A stretch of 64,000 bases of DNA from Armatimonadota bacterium (GCA_016223145.1 JACRPN010000008.1:172074-236073); one strand, 5' to 3'; positions 16,466 to 25,522 are shown, numbered from the stretch's first letter. Notes: generated by a model not told the origin, from the letters alone. Numbers and translations are program-made.

Positions 16466-17553
16466 GCACCTTTCGCCTGCCTTGGGTTTCGCTTGTCCTG
16501 ATCGCAGGCAGCATCGCGACTGCTTTTGCGCAGCTATGGCAGCCCGAACTGGTGGAAACCTTTGGGTTTCAGATCGCGCATCCGTCCTTCCAGACCGCCC
16601 TAAGCAGCCTCTTCCTTCACGCGAACACCCTGCACCTGCTTGGAAACATGGTGTTTCTGGCGGCCGTGGGACCGGCGGTGGAGACCACGATCGGGCCCTG
16701 GAGGCTTATCACGACCTATCTGGTGGGCGGATTGGGCGGTGTCGCGCTCCATTGGGCGCTCGCCAACCGTGCGCTCTACGACGAGCCTCTGGTAGGTGCA
16801 AGCGGAGCCATCGCCGCCTGCGTTGGGCTTTTCTCCGTGCGCTACCACGCCTCAAGGGTGCCCTTGGCGCCCAGAGTCAGCGCGCCAATCCTGGCGGTCG
16901 CGTCCATCTGGCTCGTGATCCAGGTCCTGGGGGCTTTCGTCCACATTGGCAGCGTAGAAGGAGGCATGGCCTATTGGGCGCACATTGGCGGCTTTGCTGC
17001 AGGACTCCTGCTGAGTGTCACCTTTCGCATGGACCGTCATGCCCAACTCGACGCGGCTCAGGCGAACCTACAGCGCATGGAACAGCGCAGCGCGGGCGCC
17101 GTGATCAAGGCCGCGGAGCAATCCCTTCAGGCGGGTTCGAAAGACCCCAAAGTGCTTCGCCAATTGGCCGACGCGCAGCGAACCGTGGGTGACCACGACA
17201 AAGAGTCTGAAGCGCTTTTGGCAGGGCTGGACCGGTTCGAAGTTGAGGACCGCGCACAGGCCATCGAAAGGCTCTCGGAGCTTCAGGCCCTCTCGGCGCT
17301 GACGGTTTCCAGGCGCAAGCGCATGGCCGACCAACTCAAAGCGTCCCATCCCAAGGCCGCTTCGTCGCTGCTCGAGTCGGTCGTCGAGGAAACGCGGTCT
17401 TCGCCGGAGCTTCCCGACGCGCTGCTTCTCTTGGCTGAAGTTCAAAAGGAGATCGATCCGGCGCGCGCGCAAGGCCATGTCGACGAGATCTTCCGGGATT
17501 TCCCGATGCATCCGGCCGCCGAGGTCGCGCGGACCCGAGGGTGGTCCTCGTGA
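16462..17553 (+). CDS. Rhomboid family intramembrane serine protease with helical C-terminal tail
   Basis: Intramembrane protease of about 363 aa. The rhomboid core is complete: HANTLHLLGNMVF supplies the His/Asn residues of helix 2 (His53, His58, Asn62), the nucleophile is Ser114 in VGASGAIAA, and the base is His174 in YWAHIGGFAAG. Residues from about 190 on form a long helical tail with TPR-like character (AIKAAEQSLQAGSKDPKVLR-type repeats) ending FPMHPAAEVARTRGW. Substrate unknown. GTG start inside the yebC stop and GTGA overlap with the next gene indicate a polycistronic message. Confidence 0.88.
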   Translation: MSTFRLPWVSLVLIAGSIATAFAQLWQPELVETFGFQIAHPSFQTALSSLFLHANTLHLLGNMVFLAAVGPAVETTIGPWRLITTYLVGGLGGVALHWALANRALYDEPLVGASGAIAACVGLFSVRYHASRVPLAPRVSAPILAVASIWLVIQVLGAFVHIGSVEGGMAYWAHIGGFAAGLLLSVTFRMDRHAQLDAAQANLQRMEQRSAGAVIKAAEQSLQAGSKDPKVLRQLADAQRTVGDHDKESEALLAGLDRFEVEDRAQAIERLSELQALSALTVSRRKRMADQLKASHPKAASSLLESVVEETRSSPELPDALLLLAEVQKEIDPARAQGHVDEIFRDFPMHPAAEVARTRGWSS

Positions 17554-18299
17554 AGGCCTGGTGGCGTCGGCGTCGCAAGTTCTTGCTTGGCGGGCTCGTC
17601 TTCTGGTTTGCCCGCTTGCTCTGGCTGTCGATGCGCGTCAAGGTGATCGGCAAAGAGAACGCTCTGCCGTGTGGCAGGGGGCGCATCTTTGTGGGCTGGC
17701 ATGGGAAGACGCTGATGCCCGCCAACTACTTCTACAAACAGGGGGTCTGGGCACTGTTTAGCCTCTCGAACGATGGCGAGCTACAGTCCAGGATCTTCAA
17801 GCGGTTCGGATTTCAGGTGATCCGCGGGAGCACGGGACGAGGCGGTGCCAGGGCCCTCATCGAGAGCATCCGGGTGCTGCGCGCCGGCGACGCGATGGCC
17901 ATCACACCCGATGGCCCGCGTGGCCCCGAGTGCCGCGTCCAACCCGGGGTGCTGGCGATGGCCCAGAAGTCCGGCGCCGTGCTGGTGCCTGTCGGAACGT
18001 CCGCGCGGCACGCCACGCGGCTCGGCACCTGGGACCGCTACATGATCCCGTGGTTTTTTACAAAAGGAGCCGTCTGCTTTGGCGAGCCGCTTGAAGTGGC
18101 CGCGAACGCGACGGAAGCCGAACTGGAAGCCGTCCGGCTGGCCTTGGAGCGAGCCGTCGAACGGGCAGAAGACGAAGCGGACCGGGCCTGCGGAAGGACG
18201 CCGCCGGTCCGGTCCAGCGTCAGTTCGGTCTCAGAGGCGTTGTCGCGAGCGCCTGCAACTGAGGATGAAGGAGCCCTTCACGAGGTCCAGCGGAACTGA
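17550..18299 (+). CDS. DUF374-type lysophospholipid/lipid A acyltransferase family protein
   Basis: About 249 aa. An N-terminal membrane segment (FLLGGLVFWFARLLWLSMRV) is followed by the DUF374 pattern: FVGWHGKTLMPA with the catalytic-type His, SLSNDGELQSRIFKRFGFQV, VIRGSTGRGGARALIES and ITPDGPRGPECRVQPGVLAMAQ. Relatives transfer acyl chains onto lipid A or lysophospholipids at the inner membrane, which suggests a diderm envelope. The GTG at 17,550 overlaps the rhomboid stop; a GTG at 17,541 is an alternative. The C-terminal ~50 residues are low-complexity. Confidence 0.85.
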   Translation: MKAWWRRRRKFLLGGLVFWFARLLWLSMRVKVIGKENALPCGRGRIFVGWHGKTLMPANYFYKQGVWALFSLSNDGELQSRIFKRFGFQVIRGSTGRGGARALIESIRVLRAGDAMAITPDGPRGPECRVQPGVLAMAQKSGAVLVPVGTSARHATRLGTWDRYMIPWFFTKGAVCFGEPLEVAANATEAELEAVRLALERAVERAEDEADRACGRTPPVRSSVSSVSEALSRAPATEDEGALHEVQRN

Positions 18300-18301
18300 C
18301 C

Positions 18302-19063
18302 GTGGAGATCTTCGACACCCACTGCCATCTGAACTTGCCGGAGGCTTTCTCCGACCCTAAGGCGGCTATCGAGGAGGCTCGGGAGGCGGGCGTGACGCGG
18401 TTCGTCGTTGTGGGGATCGACGGCCCCTCCAGCGTTCGGGCCGTCGAACTGGCGGAGCGCTTTGAAGGTGTCTACAGCGCTGTCGGATGGCACCCAAACA
18501 GCGCGGCAACCTGGGGTCCTGAGGCGCGGGGCCTGGTTGAGGAACTGCTGAATCACCCTCGCACCGTGGCTTTGGGCGAGATTGGGCTTGATTACCACTG
18601 GGACTTTGCCACCCCCGAGCAGCAAAGTGTCTGCCTCGTGGACCAACTCGACATGGCGAAGGACGCCGGCAAACCGGTGGTGTTCCACTGCCGAAACGCC
18701 TATGACGATCTGCTCAGAGTCCTGGAAGACAGACCGGGTCAGCCCTACTTGTTTCACTGCTTTTCGGGGACCGACGAGCACGCGGAACGGTGCCTGGCCA
18801 TGGACGCGCTGTTCGGGTTCGATGGGCCGCTGACTTACAGGAATTCGGAGGGTTTGCGAGAGCTCTTTGCGCGGCTCCCAGAGACCACCCTGGTACTCGA
18901 GACCGACAGCCCCTACCTGTCGCCGGAGCCGCTTCGAGGCAAGCCCAACCGGCCCGCCTACCTCCGATATGTGAACCAAACCGCTGCCCATGTCCGTGCC
19001 CTGCCGCCCGAGAAAATGGCGGCGATCACCACATCGAATGCCATGAGGTTCTTCGGCATTTGA
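18302..19063 (+). CDS. tatD: TatD family metal-dependent deoxyribonuclease
   Basis: 253 aa TIM-barrel hydrolase. Metal ligands are visible: DTHCHLN (His7, His9), the VALGEIGLDYHWD glutamate, VVFHCRNAYDDL, LFHCFSGTDEHAE and LETDSPYLSPEPLRGKPN. Members act as 3'-5' exonucleases in DNA repair and turnover or as D-aminoacyl-tRNA deacylases. GTG start two bases after the acyltransferase stop, so it is the last gene of the yebC cluster. Confidence 0.94.
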   Translation: MEIFDTHCHLNLPEAFSDPKAAIEEAREAGVTRFVVVGIDGPSSVRAVELAERFEGVYSAVGWHPNSAATWGPEARGLVEELLNHPRTVALGEIGLDYHWDFATPEQQSVCLVDQLDMAKDAGKPVVFHCRNAYDDLLRVLEDRPGQPYLFHCFSGTDEHAERCLAMDALFGFDGPLTYRNSEGLRELFARLPETTLVLETDSPYLSPEPLRGKPNRPAYLRYVNQTAAHVRALPPEKMAAITTSNAMRFFGI

Positions 19064-19409
19064 AGCTGTCCCATAGACCTGGAAGACACGTGCCAGAAGG
19101 ACAAAGGACCGAAGGGACGCGGAAAAGTAGCCGCAGGTCTTTAGCCGGCGTCCGGGAACCTAAGGGATCGTCTGTAGGTTTGCCGCTCCCAATCGGCCGA
19201 TGTAGCCCAGGCGTCTCGCCTGGGTTGCCCGCTGCCTGAACTTGAACTCAAGCGATCTATAGTAAGGTGACTTGTTACCGATTTCGATCAGGCGACTTGT
19301 CGCCGCGAAAGCCTCAGCAGGGGTGAGGGAACCAAGCCTTCCTTAGGCAAAGGTGCTGCGAGTCCTAACGGACAGTCATCGGCACTGCGGCCTGCCGTAC
19401 CAGTTCCCG
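19064..19409. repeat. Intergenic region with short perfect hairpin words
   Basis: No gene is seen. It holds CCCAGGCGTCTCGCCTGGG (19,206-19,224), GGTGACTTGTTACC and GGCGACTTGTCGCC, all small inverted repeats with tiny loops. The two flanking genes converge here, so one or more of these may terminate transcription, but no long T-run follows. Confidence 0.55.
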
Positions 19410-19736
19410 TCAGTTTCGCCGCCGGCCGCGGCCCGCAGGTTCTGCCGTCACTTCGACCTTGGGTTCACTGCCCGAACCCGTGGCCGGGGGCTCTTCGTGC
19501 TGAACCCCCGACGATGCCGGAGGCTCGCCGTGTCGGTCGGCGGCCGGCTCATAGTCGGCAGGCTTCATTAGCCGGGGTCCAACAAGGAAATACCCTGCCA
19601 GGGCAAGCAAGGCTGGGACCAGGATCCACTTGATCAGGTAGCGTGCAACACCGCCTCGGCGGCGACGCCTGGCTTGCCCCGCGGGGCGCTGGGTGGACTT
19701 GGCAACAGGTTTCGAGGCTGGCGTCGTCTTCGCCAA
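19410..19736 (-). CDS. Small single-pass membrane protein, unknown function
   Basis: 108 aa: a basic N-terminus (many Lys/Arg, including RRRRR), one membrane helix (YLIKWILVPALLALAGYFLV) and an acidic, Pro/Glu-rich tail that ends GRGRRRN. It begins with a TTG eight bases after the rplY stop, so it is probably cotranscribed with L25. No clear Shine-Dalgarno precedes the TTG, which lowers confidence in the start. No family recognised. Confidence 0.5.
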   Translation of the reverse strand: MAKTTPASKPVAKSTQRPAGQARRRRRGGVARYLIKWILVPALLALAGYFLVGPRLMKPADYEPAADRHGEPPASSGVQHEEPPATGSGSEPKVEVTAEPAGRGRRRN

Positions 19737-19744
19737 AGCGGGGC

Positions 19745-20377
19745 TTATTCTCCGTCGTCCTCAGACTTGGCGCCGACGATTTCCGGCTCCACGCCGCCAT
19801 CCTCGACAGGCGCTTCTTCAACTTCTGCCGCCCTTAGAACCTTAACGGTCACCACGATGGCTTCGGCGGGGGTGATGCACTCCACGCCAGCAGGAAGCTT
19901 GAGGTCGCCGGCATGGATCGAGGCACCGAGCTCCAGTCCGCCGACCTCGACCTCGATCTGCTCAGGGATGGCCTTGACCTGGCCCTTGAGTTTGACGTGT
20001 GTCGTGGGGTGGAGCAGGGAAGCTTCGTGTCGGGCCACCGTGTCTGGCGTACCCACCGAGACCACCGGAACATCCAAGGTTACAATGTCGGTTCCTGCGA
20101 CCTGCATGACCGAGACATGGATGATGGAGGTTGCCAACGGGTCTTTCTCGATCTTGGTGATCATGACGTCGCGGGCGCCGGATTCACCCGAAACCTTGAT
20201 CTGGAACTGGCGATGGGCCTGGCGGATGATGTCGCGAATCTCCTTCTCGTTAGCCTGAACGGCCACGGTTCCCTTGCCCTTTTCGATGATGGCCATCGGG
20301 ACGACGCCCGTGCGGCGCAACTGCTTGAGCGTGATGGAAGAGTCGGTGGATCGGGGTTCGGCGTTAAGGACAGACAT
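19745..20377 (-). CDS. rplY: 50S ribosomal protein L25, TL5/CTC form
   Basis: 210-aa long form of L25, which binds 5S rRNA in the large subunit. The N-terminal domain (LKQLRRTGVVPMAIIEKGKG) resembles E. coli L25. The C-terminal TL5 domain has IHVSVMQVAGTD, VDVPVVSVGTPDT-like LDVPVVSVGTPDTVA, and LPAGVECITPAEAIVVTV. The tail is acidic. The ATG at 20,377 was chosen; the ORF extends upstream but that part is unlike L25. It shows interest together with the 5S gene at 55,991. Confidence 0.93.
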   Translation of the reverse strand: MSVLNAEPRSTDSSITLKQLRRTGVVPMAIIEKGKGTVAVQANEKEIRDIIRQAHRQFQIKVSGESGARDVMITKIEKDPLATSIIHVSVMQVAGTDIVTLDVPVVSVGTPDTVARHEASLLHPTTHVKLKGQVKAIPEQIEVEVGGLELGASIHAGDLKLPAGVECITPAEAIVVTVKVLRAAEVEEAPVEDGGVEPEIVGAKSEDDGE

Positions 20378-20481
20378 GGCGGCGGGTTCCTGGTGTTTGG
20401 ATGAACGCAGAGTGTACCTGAAGCGCCACAGGGCATCCACCTCGCTTCTGCGGGCAACCAAGATCTCTGATCTCTTGTCCC

Positions 20482-20883
20482 CTATCCCCTATCCCTTCCG
20501 AGTCTAAACGCATGTGGCAATAGCTCGCTGAAGCGAAGGGACCGGATCCCACCAGAATCGTCCACGCAATGCACAAGGACATCCTCGGGACTCTCGATGA
20601 ACTCCGACATCACCTGCCGACACGCCCCACAGGGAGTCCCGGAATCTTGGGTTGCAACGACAACCTCACGGATCGAGCGGCAGCCCGCCGCCACCATCGC
20701 GAAGATTGCCGTCCGCTCGGCGCACACAGTGAGACCATACGAGGCGTTTTCGACGTTGCAGCCTGAATAGATGACGCCATCCGCTCCTAGCACCGCTGCG
20801 CCGACCGCGTAGCCGCTGTAGGGGCAGTAAGCGCGCTCCCGGGCCTCGCGTGCGGTGGCGACCAGGGCATCGAGGTTCCCCAT
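20482..20883 (-). CDS. cdd: Cytidine deaminase
   Basis: 133-aa zinc enzyme that deaminates (deoxy)cytidine to (deoxy)uridine in pyrimidine salvage. The substrate loop CNVENASYGLTVCAERTA contains zinc ligand Cys54 and catalytic Glu56. The second motif TPCGACRQV supplies Cys85 and Cys88. N-terminal AYCPYSGYAVGAAVL is also typical of the homotetrameric form. It starts four bases after the mutS2 stop and is probably its operon partner. Confidence 0.95.
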   Translation of the reverse strand: MGNLDALVATAREARERAYCPYSGYAVGAAVLGADGVIYSGCNVENASYGLTVCAERTAIFAMVAAGCRSIREVVVATQDSGTPCGACRQVMSEFIESPEDVLVHCVDDSGGIRSLRFSELLPHAFRLGRDRG

Positions 20884-20887
20884 GGCG

Positions 20888-23221
20888 TTACCTTAGCACG
20901 GCGATTGTCACGCCGTGCCCCCCTTCACCCGGTTCGCCCTCGCGGTGCGATGCGACATGAGGGTGCTTTCGCAATCTCTCACGAACCAAACCTCGCAGAA
21001 TCCCCTCGCCCTTGCCATGCACGATGCGAACGCTGTCGCAGCCAGCCAACAAGGCGTCGTCCAGGAATTTCTCAAGCTCCTCGAGGGCTTCTTCGGCCCG
21101 CTTGGCGCGTATGTGCAGCTCTCTGCCAACGGACATGGCCTTTTGAAGTGAGAGGTTCTTCTGCGCCTTCTGCGGGCTGCGCTGGAGCAATTCCACGGGT
21201 GTGAGCTTGGTGCTGGCCACCGTGATCCTCAAAGGGCCGATCTGCACGGCGACTTGGGCCTTTGTGGGCTCGTCCAGAAGCACTCCCGCTTGTGGGTAGC
21301 CCTCCACCTTTACCTTGCAGCCCTTTTCGAGCTTAAGCTCACCTGGGGCCTCCTCGGGTGTCATCTCGAACTGAGATTTCGCCTCTTGCCCCAGCGATTG
21401 AAGCGCCTTCAGGTTGCCCCGGGCGGCTTGGACCACCTTCTCGTCCACCTTGGCCTTCTTCAGCTCCTCGAAAATCTCCTCCGCTTCTATCCGGATTTCG
21501 CGAAGGGTCGCTTCGATCTGGGCGCTAGCCTGGGCGTGGACGGTCCGCCGGATCTCGTCGGCTTCCTTCAGCTTGCGCTCGGCGGTTTCCTGGACCTTCC
21601 TTAGCTCGTGGAGCCGCTTGTCGGCGTCGCTCTGGGCGATGCGCGACTGGCGCTGTGCAAGCTCCAGCTTCTCCATCATCAGCCCGACGTCTTCGGCCTC
21701 GGACCCCAAGGACTCCTTGGCCTTTGTCACGACGTCGCCGGGAATCCCGTACCGCTCCGCGATCTTGAGCGCGTGGCTCGCGCCAGGAGCGCCCATGATC
21801 AGCCGGTAGGTCGGGCGCAGGGATTTCACATCGAACTCCATCGCGGCGTTCTGGAACCCGGGGGTGTTGTAGGCGAACGCTTTCAACTCACCATAGTGGG
21901 TACTCGCAAGCACGATCGCGCCGCGGCCGGTGAGTTCGCTGAGGATCGCCTTCGCCAGCGCCGCGCCCTCAGCCGGGTCCGTGCCCGCTCCGATCTCATC
22001 GAAGAGCACCAGCGCGCCCGGGCGCAGATGCTTCAAAGCGTCGGCGATGTTTCGGATGTGCCCGCTGAAGGTGGAAAGCGATTGCTGAAGGCTCTGTTCG
22101 TCGCCGATGTCCGCCCAGACCTGGGAAAACGCCCCAAGCTTCACCTCGTCAGCCGGGGGAAAGAGCCCGGATTGGGCCATCAGGGCGCATAGGCCCACAC
22201 ACTTGATCGCCACCGTTTTCCCACCTGTGTTGGGTCCGGTGATGAGAAGTCCTCGATCGCCAAACCCCACCGTAATGGTCACGGGTACCACACGGTCAGG
22301 ATCGAGAAGCGGATGCCGAGCGCCAGTGAGGGCGATCCCATAGCCGTCCCACTTCTTGGGGAGCGCTCCTTTGAAGTCATAGGCGAGCCGCGCGCAAGCC
22401 AGGACAAAATCGAGTTCCCCGGTGCTCTCGATCCCCTCTCGCGCGAGTTCCGCCACGGTCCCGATCAGGCCAGAGAGCTGGGTCAGCACGCGCTCGCACT
22501 CCTCCCGCTCGGCCGATTCGGCTTCCCGCAAGGCGTTGCCCATCTGGAGCACGTCCTCGGGTTCGATATAGACCGTCTGCCCGCTCGCGCTGCTGTCGTG
22601 AACGATGCCGCGGATCTTGCCTTTGTGCTCGGCTTTTAGCGGGACCACGTATCGGCCCTCGCGGGTGGTGTAGATCGGGTCCGAGAGCCACTCGCGCGCC
22701 TTGCCGCTGACGTAGCTCTGTACGCGGTCCACAATCTTGCTCTGGGTCGAGCGGATTTTCTGGCGGATTCGGCTCAGTTCGGGGCTCGCCGAGTCCTTGA
22801 TCTCTCCGCTCCCTTCTACGGAACTGAAAATGCTGTCCTCCAGCCGCGGGGCCTCGGGCGCGTTCTGAACGAAGGGCCAGAGCTTGGGAAAGTCCCCCCG
22901 GCGGGAGTCGAGATAGCGCTTCATCCCGCGCATCGCCGAGAGCGCCGAGCCGATCTCGTAGATCTCCTGCCCACCCAGCGCGAAGCCCTTTTCCGCACGG
23001 GTGAGCGCTGAGCGCACGTCGCGGATCGCACCCAACGAGGGCGGCGACTCCTTGCCAATAAGGGCATAAGCCTCGGCGGTCAGTGCGAGCCGTGCCCAAA
23101 CCTCTGCGGCATCAAACGATGGAGCCAATTGGCGCGCGATGTCGCCTCCGATCGCGGTCTCGGCGCGCGAAGCGAGCCGACTCCGAATCGCTTCGAACTC
23201 CAACACGTCCAAGCTATGCAT
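20888..23221 (-). CDS. mutS2: MutS2 family ATPase/endonuclease
   Basis: 777 aa. N-terminal core and lever domains are followed by the MutS ATPase with Walker A GPNTGGKTVAIK (near residue 330), DIGDEQSLQQSLSTFSGH, and Walker B LVLFDEIGAGTDPAEGAAL. A long coiled-coil (residues about 520-620) and a C-terminal Smr nuclease domain with LHIRAKRAEEALEELEKFLD and VRIVHGKGEGILR complete it. The family suppresses recombination and resolves stalled, collided ribosomes. ATG at 23,221; stop four bases before cdd. Confidence 0.96.
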   Translation of the reverse strand: MHSLDVLEFEAIRSRLASRAETAIGGDIARQLAPSFDAAEVWARLALTAEAYALIGKESPPSLGAIRDVRSALTRAEKGFALGGQEIYEIGSALSAMRGMKRYLDSRRGDFPKLWPFVQNAPEAPRLEDSIFSSVEGSGEIKDSASPELSRIRQKIRSTQSKIVDRVQSYVSGKAREWLSDPIYTTREGRYVVPLKAEHKGKIRGIVHDSSASGQTVYIEPEDVLQMGNALREAESAEREECERVLTQLSGLIGTVAELAREGIESTGELDFVLACARLAYDFKGALPKKWDGYGIALTGARHPLLDPDRVVPVTITVGFGDRGLLITGPNTGGKTVAIKCVGLCALMAQSGLFPPADEVKLGAFSQVWADIGDEQSLQQSLSTFSGHIRNIADALKHLRPGALVLFDEIGAGTDPAEGAALAKAILSELTGRGAIVLASTHYGELKAFAYNTPGFQNAAMEFDVKSLRPTYRLIMGAPGASHALKIAERYGIPGDVVTKAKESLGSEAEDVGLMMEKLELAQRQSRIAQSDADKRLHELRKVQETAERKLKEADEIRRTVHAQASAQIEATLREIRIEAEEIFEELKKAKVDEKVVQAARGNLKALQSLGQEAKSQFEMTPEEAPGELKLEKGCKVKVEGYPQAGVLLDEPTKAQVAVQIGPLRITVASTKLTPVELLQRSPQKAQKNLSLQKAMSVGRELHIRAKRAEEALEELEKFLDDALLAGCDSVRIVHGKGEGILRGLVRERLRKHPHVASHREGEPGEGGHGVTIAVLR

Positions 23222-23302
23222 GGTCCCTTACAGATTGTGGCAGGAGACGCCCAGGGCCACACGCAGGTACCCTCCCACCGTAGAACAGATCAGGAACTCA
23301 AG

Positions 23303-23974
23303 ATGATTACCGTTGCCCTTACCCTCGCCTTCGCCACCGCGACACCGTCGCTTGCCGCCGATACTTATCTGCTCGATCCCTCCGACGACGTGTGGGTTTA
23401 TCCTCACGCTGGGGAGCCTGGAACCGATCCGCTCATGCGCATCTGGGGCGTCAGTGGTTTGGCGGCCGCGAACAAGGGCGAGCCCGCGGACGATTTCTCC
23501 TATGGCTACCTGAAGTTCGACCTCTCCGGCCTTCCCAAGAGCCTAAAAGTCACCGAGGCCACGCTGAGCATCGCCTTGCGCGACAACCCCGGCTTCACGC
23601 CGGATCAGGCCAAGGCCGCGCCGCTCGAAGTTCGCTTGATGGACGGCGACCTAGACGAGAAGAAGTGGAGCCACAGCATGGTGACGAAGGTCTTTCCGGA
23701 CAACAAGAAGGAGTCCGTGCTCGGCTCGAGTTTCCCGGAGAAGTGGGAGGCGGACAAGCCGGTGCCGCTTTCAGTCAACTTGATGCAGGCCAAGGAGCTT
23801 TTCCAGCAGGGATTTAAGAGGGCCATGGGGGCGGATAGGCCTTACCTTCTCTTTGCGCTGACGTCGAGGCTCGACCCCTCTGAGGTAGGACAAGGCGCGA
23901 TCTATCGGGTTTACACGAAAGAGGGCCCAAAAGGCTCACGCCCGGTGCTGAAGATCGTGGGAGACAAGCAATAG
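23303..23974 (+). CDS. Secreted DNRLRE-like domain protein
   Basis: About 223 aa with a signal peptide (MITVALTLAFATATPSLAA). The single mature domain matches the DNRLRE/CBM96-like beta-sandwich: an early DDVWVYPHAGEPG, then SYGYLKFDLSGLPKSLKVTE, ATLSIALRD and late PYLLFALTSR...GSRPVLKIV. Such domains typically bind carbohydrates on extracellular enzymes, but here the domain is alone. The ORF could extend to 23,129, but that part is antisense to mutS2 and lacks a signal peptide. Confidence 0.75.
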   Translation: MITVALTLAFATATPSLAADTYLLDPSDDVWVYPHAGEPGTDPLMRIWGVSGLAAANKGEPADDFSYGYLKFDLSGLPKSLKVTEATLSIALRDNPGFTPDQAKAAPLEVRLMDGDLDEKKWSHSMVTKVFPDNKKESVLGSSFPEKWEADKPVPLSVNLMQAKELFQQGFKRAMGADRPYLLFALTSRLDPSEVGQGAIYRVYTKEGPKGSRPVLKIVGDKQ

Positions 23975-24014
23975 CCCGGCCGAAAAGCGAAGGGCGAAGG
24001 GCGTGGCAGAAAAA

Positions 24015-24184
24015 GCCCCCTCCTCGTTTTGGTTCGTAAGTGCTTCCGAGTCCCGGCTTGTCGGGAAGGAGGGGGTTGTCGCAGATCCCGCCGAGCGTAG
24101 TGAGGGAAACGTAGTCGGGAGGGGTGGAGACGGCCCTAGCGCTCTAGTGCCTTAAACCCCTAACGCCTAACGCCTTAGCGCCGC
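24015..24184. repeat. Dispersed palindromic repeat, type B full copy, with short tandem words
   Basis: Full type B copy: CCCCCTCCTCGTTTTGGTTC, CTTCCGAGTCCCGGCTTGTC, GGGAAGGAGGGGGTTG, then GGGAGGGGTGGAGACGG. Outer arms and the inner AGTCCCG/CGGGA arms can pair. After it comes a run of CTAACGCCTAACGCCTTAGCGCC-like words between two convergent genes. Confidence 0.8.
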
Positions 24185-25522
24185 TCACTTCGCCAACTTG
24201 TGCTTCTTGATGCTATCGTCGGCGCGCGTTTTCTCGGCGGCGGCTTCGACCCGGTCGCAAAAGCCCTGCGGCGTGAGTTTGCCGGTCAGCATAGCGGTGA
24301 GCGCGTCCTCGGTTTCCTTCTGAAACGCCTTGTACCAGTCCTTGTACTGAACGGCCCAAACGGCGGTGCTGGCTTTCAGCGCGTCGGCCGCGCCGCGAAG
24401 CGTCTCTGGCATTTCGGCGTCTTCAGAACCCTTGATGGCCATCAACGTGCCCTTTTCGGTCACGAACTTTTTGGCGTTGGTCAGGCTGGTCATGTACTTA
24501 AAGAGGTCGATCGCCGCTTCAGGGTTCTTGGCATCGGTCGGCACCATCCAGGGTTCAATGCCGATGATGAGCGCGGTCGGATCGCCCTTCCCGCCCTCGA
24601 CGTACGGCGGCAGGAAGAACCGAAGCTGCACGCTTTTCGGCATAACGTTCTTCATCTCAGACTCCAGCCACGTGCCGCAGGTAACCATCGCCGCGCGGCC
24701 CTGTACAAACTCCTGCTGAGACTCCGTGTGGCTCATCGAGACCGCGCCCTTCTGAAGGTAGCCCTTCTTGTTCAGTTCGTCGATCATCATGGCGGCCTGG
24801 AGCATCGCAGGGGATTTCCAGGCGCCGGGCTCCAGGTTCTGGGCCGCGTCCACGGCCTCCATGCCTCCAACGCTGGCCGCCCAGGGGAGCAGCATGCCGT
24901 TGGCCATGTAATAGGGGTATTTGCCCTGGAAGGTGATCGGCGCGAGCCCTGCAGCCTTGATCTTTTCGCAGAGCGCGAGCAGCTCGGCCCAAGTCTTCGG
25001 GGGCGTCCAGCCGTTTTTGTCAAAGACGGCTTTGTCGTACCACCAGCCGTAGCACATCACGTAATAAGGCAGCACGTACTGCTTGCCTTCCAGTTGGCCG
25101 AGCTTGAGGATGGCGGGATTGAAGGTGTCGCGCCAAGTGCCTTCACCCTCCCAAGCCTTGCCGTCGAGCGCGGGTCCGAGGTCCCGTAGCTGGCCCTCTT
25201 CGGCGAGCGCCCAATGGTCCATGTCCCAACCTGGAAAGGCCAGGTCGGGCGGATTTCCGCCGATGAAGCGGGGCCGGAGCTGGTCCCAGACGCGCGGGTT
25301 GCCCCAGACGTTGGTTTTGACGCCGGGCTTCAGCTTCTCGTACTCCTTGGCGCGGGCCTCATAGAAGTCGATGCCGTAGCCGCCCTTGAACGCCGCGACC
25401 TCAATCTCGCCGCTGGCGGACTGGCCATCGCCGCCGGGCCCGCCGGAGTCGGCTCCGCCACTGCATCCGATCATCGAAACCGCCACCACAGCGGCCAAAA
25501 GGCTGAGGAAAGATCGCTTCAT
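24185..25522 (-). CDS. ABC transporter sugar-binding lipoprotein
   Basis: 445-aa extracellular solute-binding protein of the maltose/oligosaccharide type (SBP_bac_1). Lipobox MIGC with Cys20, then a Gly/Ser linker. Typical blocks: YEKLKPGVKTNVWGN, PPDLAFPGWDMDHWALAEEG, LPYYVMCYGWWYDKAVFDKN, GWTPPKTWAELLALCEKIKA and FVQGRAAMVTCGTWLESEM. It should deliver a sugar to an ABC permease, but no permease or ATPase gene is adjacent, so this may be an orphan binding protein. The GH20 gene nearby makes amino-sugar oligomers a reasonable but unproven ligand. Confidence 0.88.
   Translation of the reverse strand: MKRSFLSLLAAVVAVSMIGCSGGADSGGPGGDGQSASGEIEVAAFKGGYGIDFYEARAKEYEKLKPGVKTNVWGNPRVWDQLRPRFIGGNPPDLAFPGWDMDHWALAEEGQLRDLGPALDGKAWEGEGTWRDTFNPAILKLGQLEGKQYVLPYYVMCYGWWYDKAVFDKNGWTPPKTWAELLALCEKIKAAGLAPITFQGKYPYYMANGMLLPWAASVGGMEAVDAAQNLEPGAWKSPAMLQAAMMIDELNKKGYLQKGAVSMSHTESQQEFVQGRAAMVTCGTWLESEMKNVMPKSVQLRFFLPPYVEGGKGDPTALIIGIEPWMVPTDAKNPEAAIDLFKYMTSLTNAKKFVTEKGTLMAIKGSEDAEMPETLRGAADALKASTAVWAVQYKDWYKAFQKETEDALTAMLTGKLTPQGFCDRVEAAAEKTRADDSIKKHKLAK

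Noticed and set aside
19290..19400. Possible riboswitch or small RNA near GGGTGAGGGAACCAAGCC
   Set aside because: No conserved cobalamin or other riboswitch core; the sequence is between convergent genes.
20920..20960. Possible type A repeat in the mutS2 3' end (encoding HREGEPGEGGHG)
   Set aside because: The encoded segment matches the normal Smr domain ending in MutS2, so the similarity to the repeat is probably coincidental.
23129..23302. N-terminal extension of the DNRLRE-like protein
   Set aside because: The extension is antisense to mutS2, and a good signal peptide starts at 23,303.
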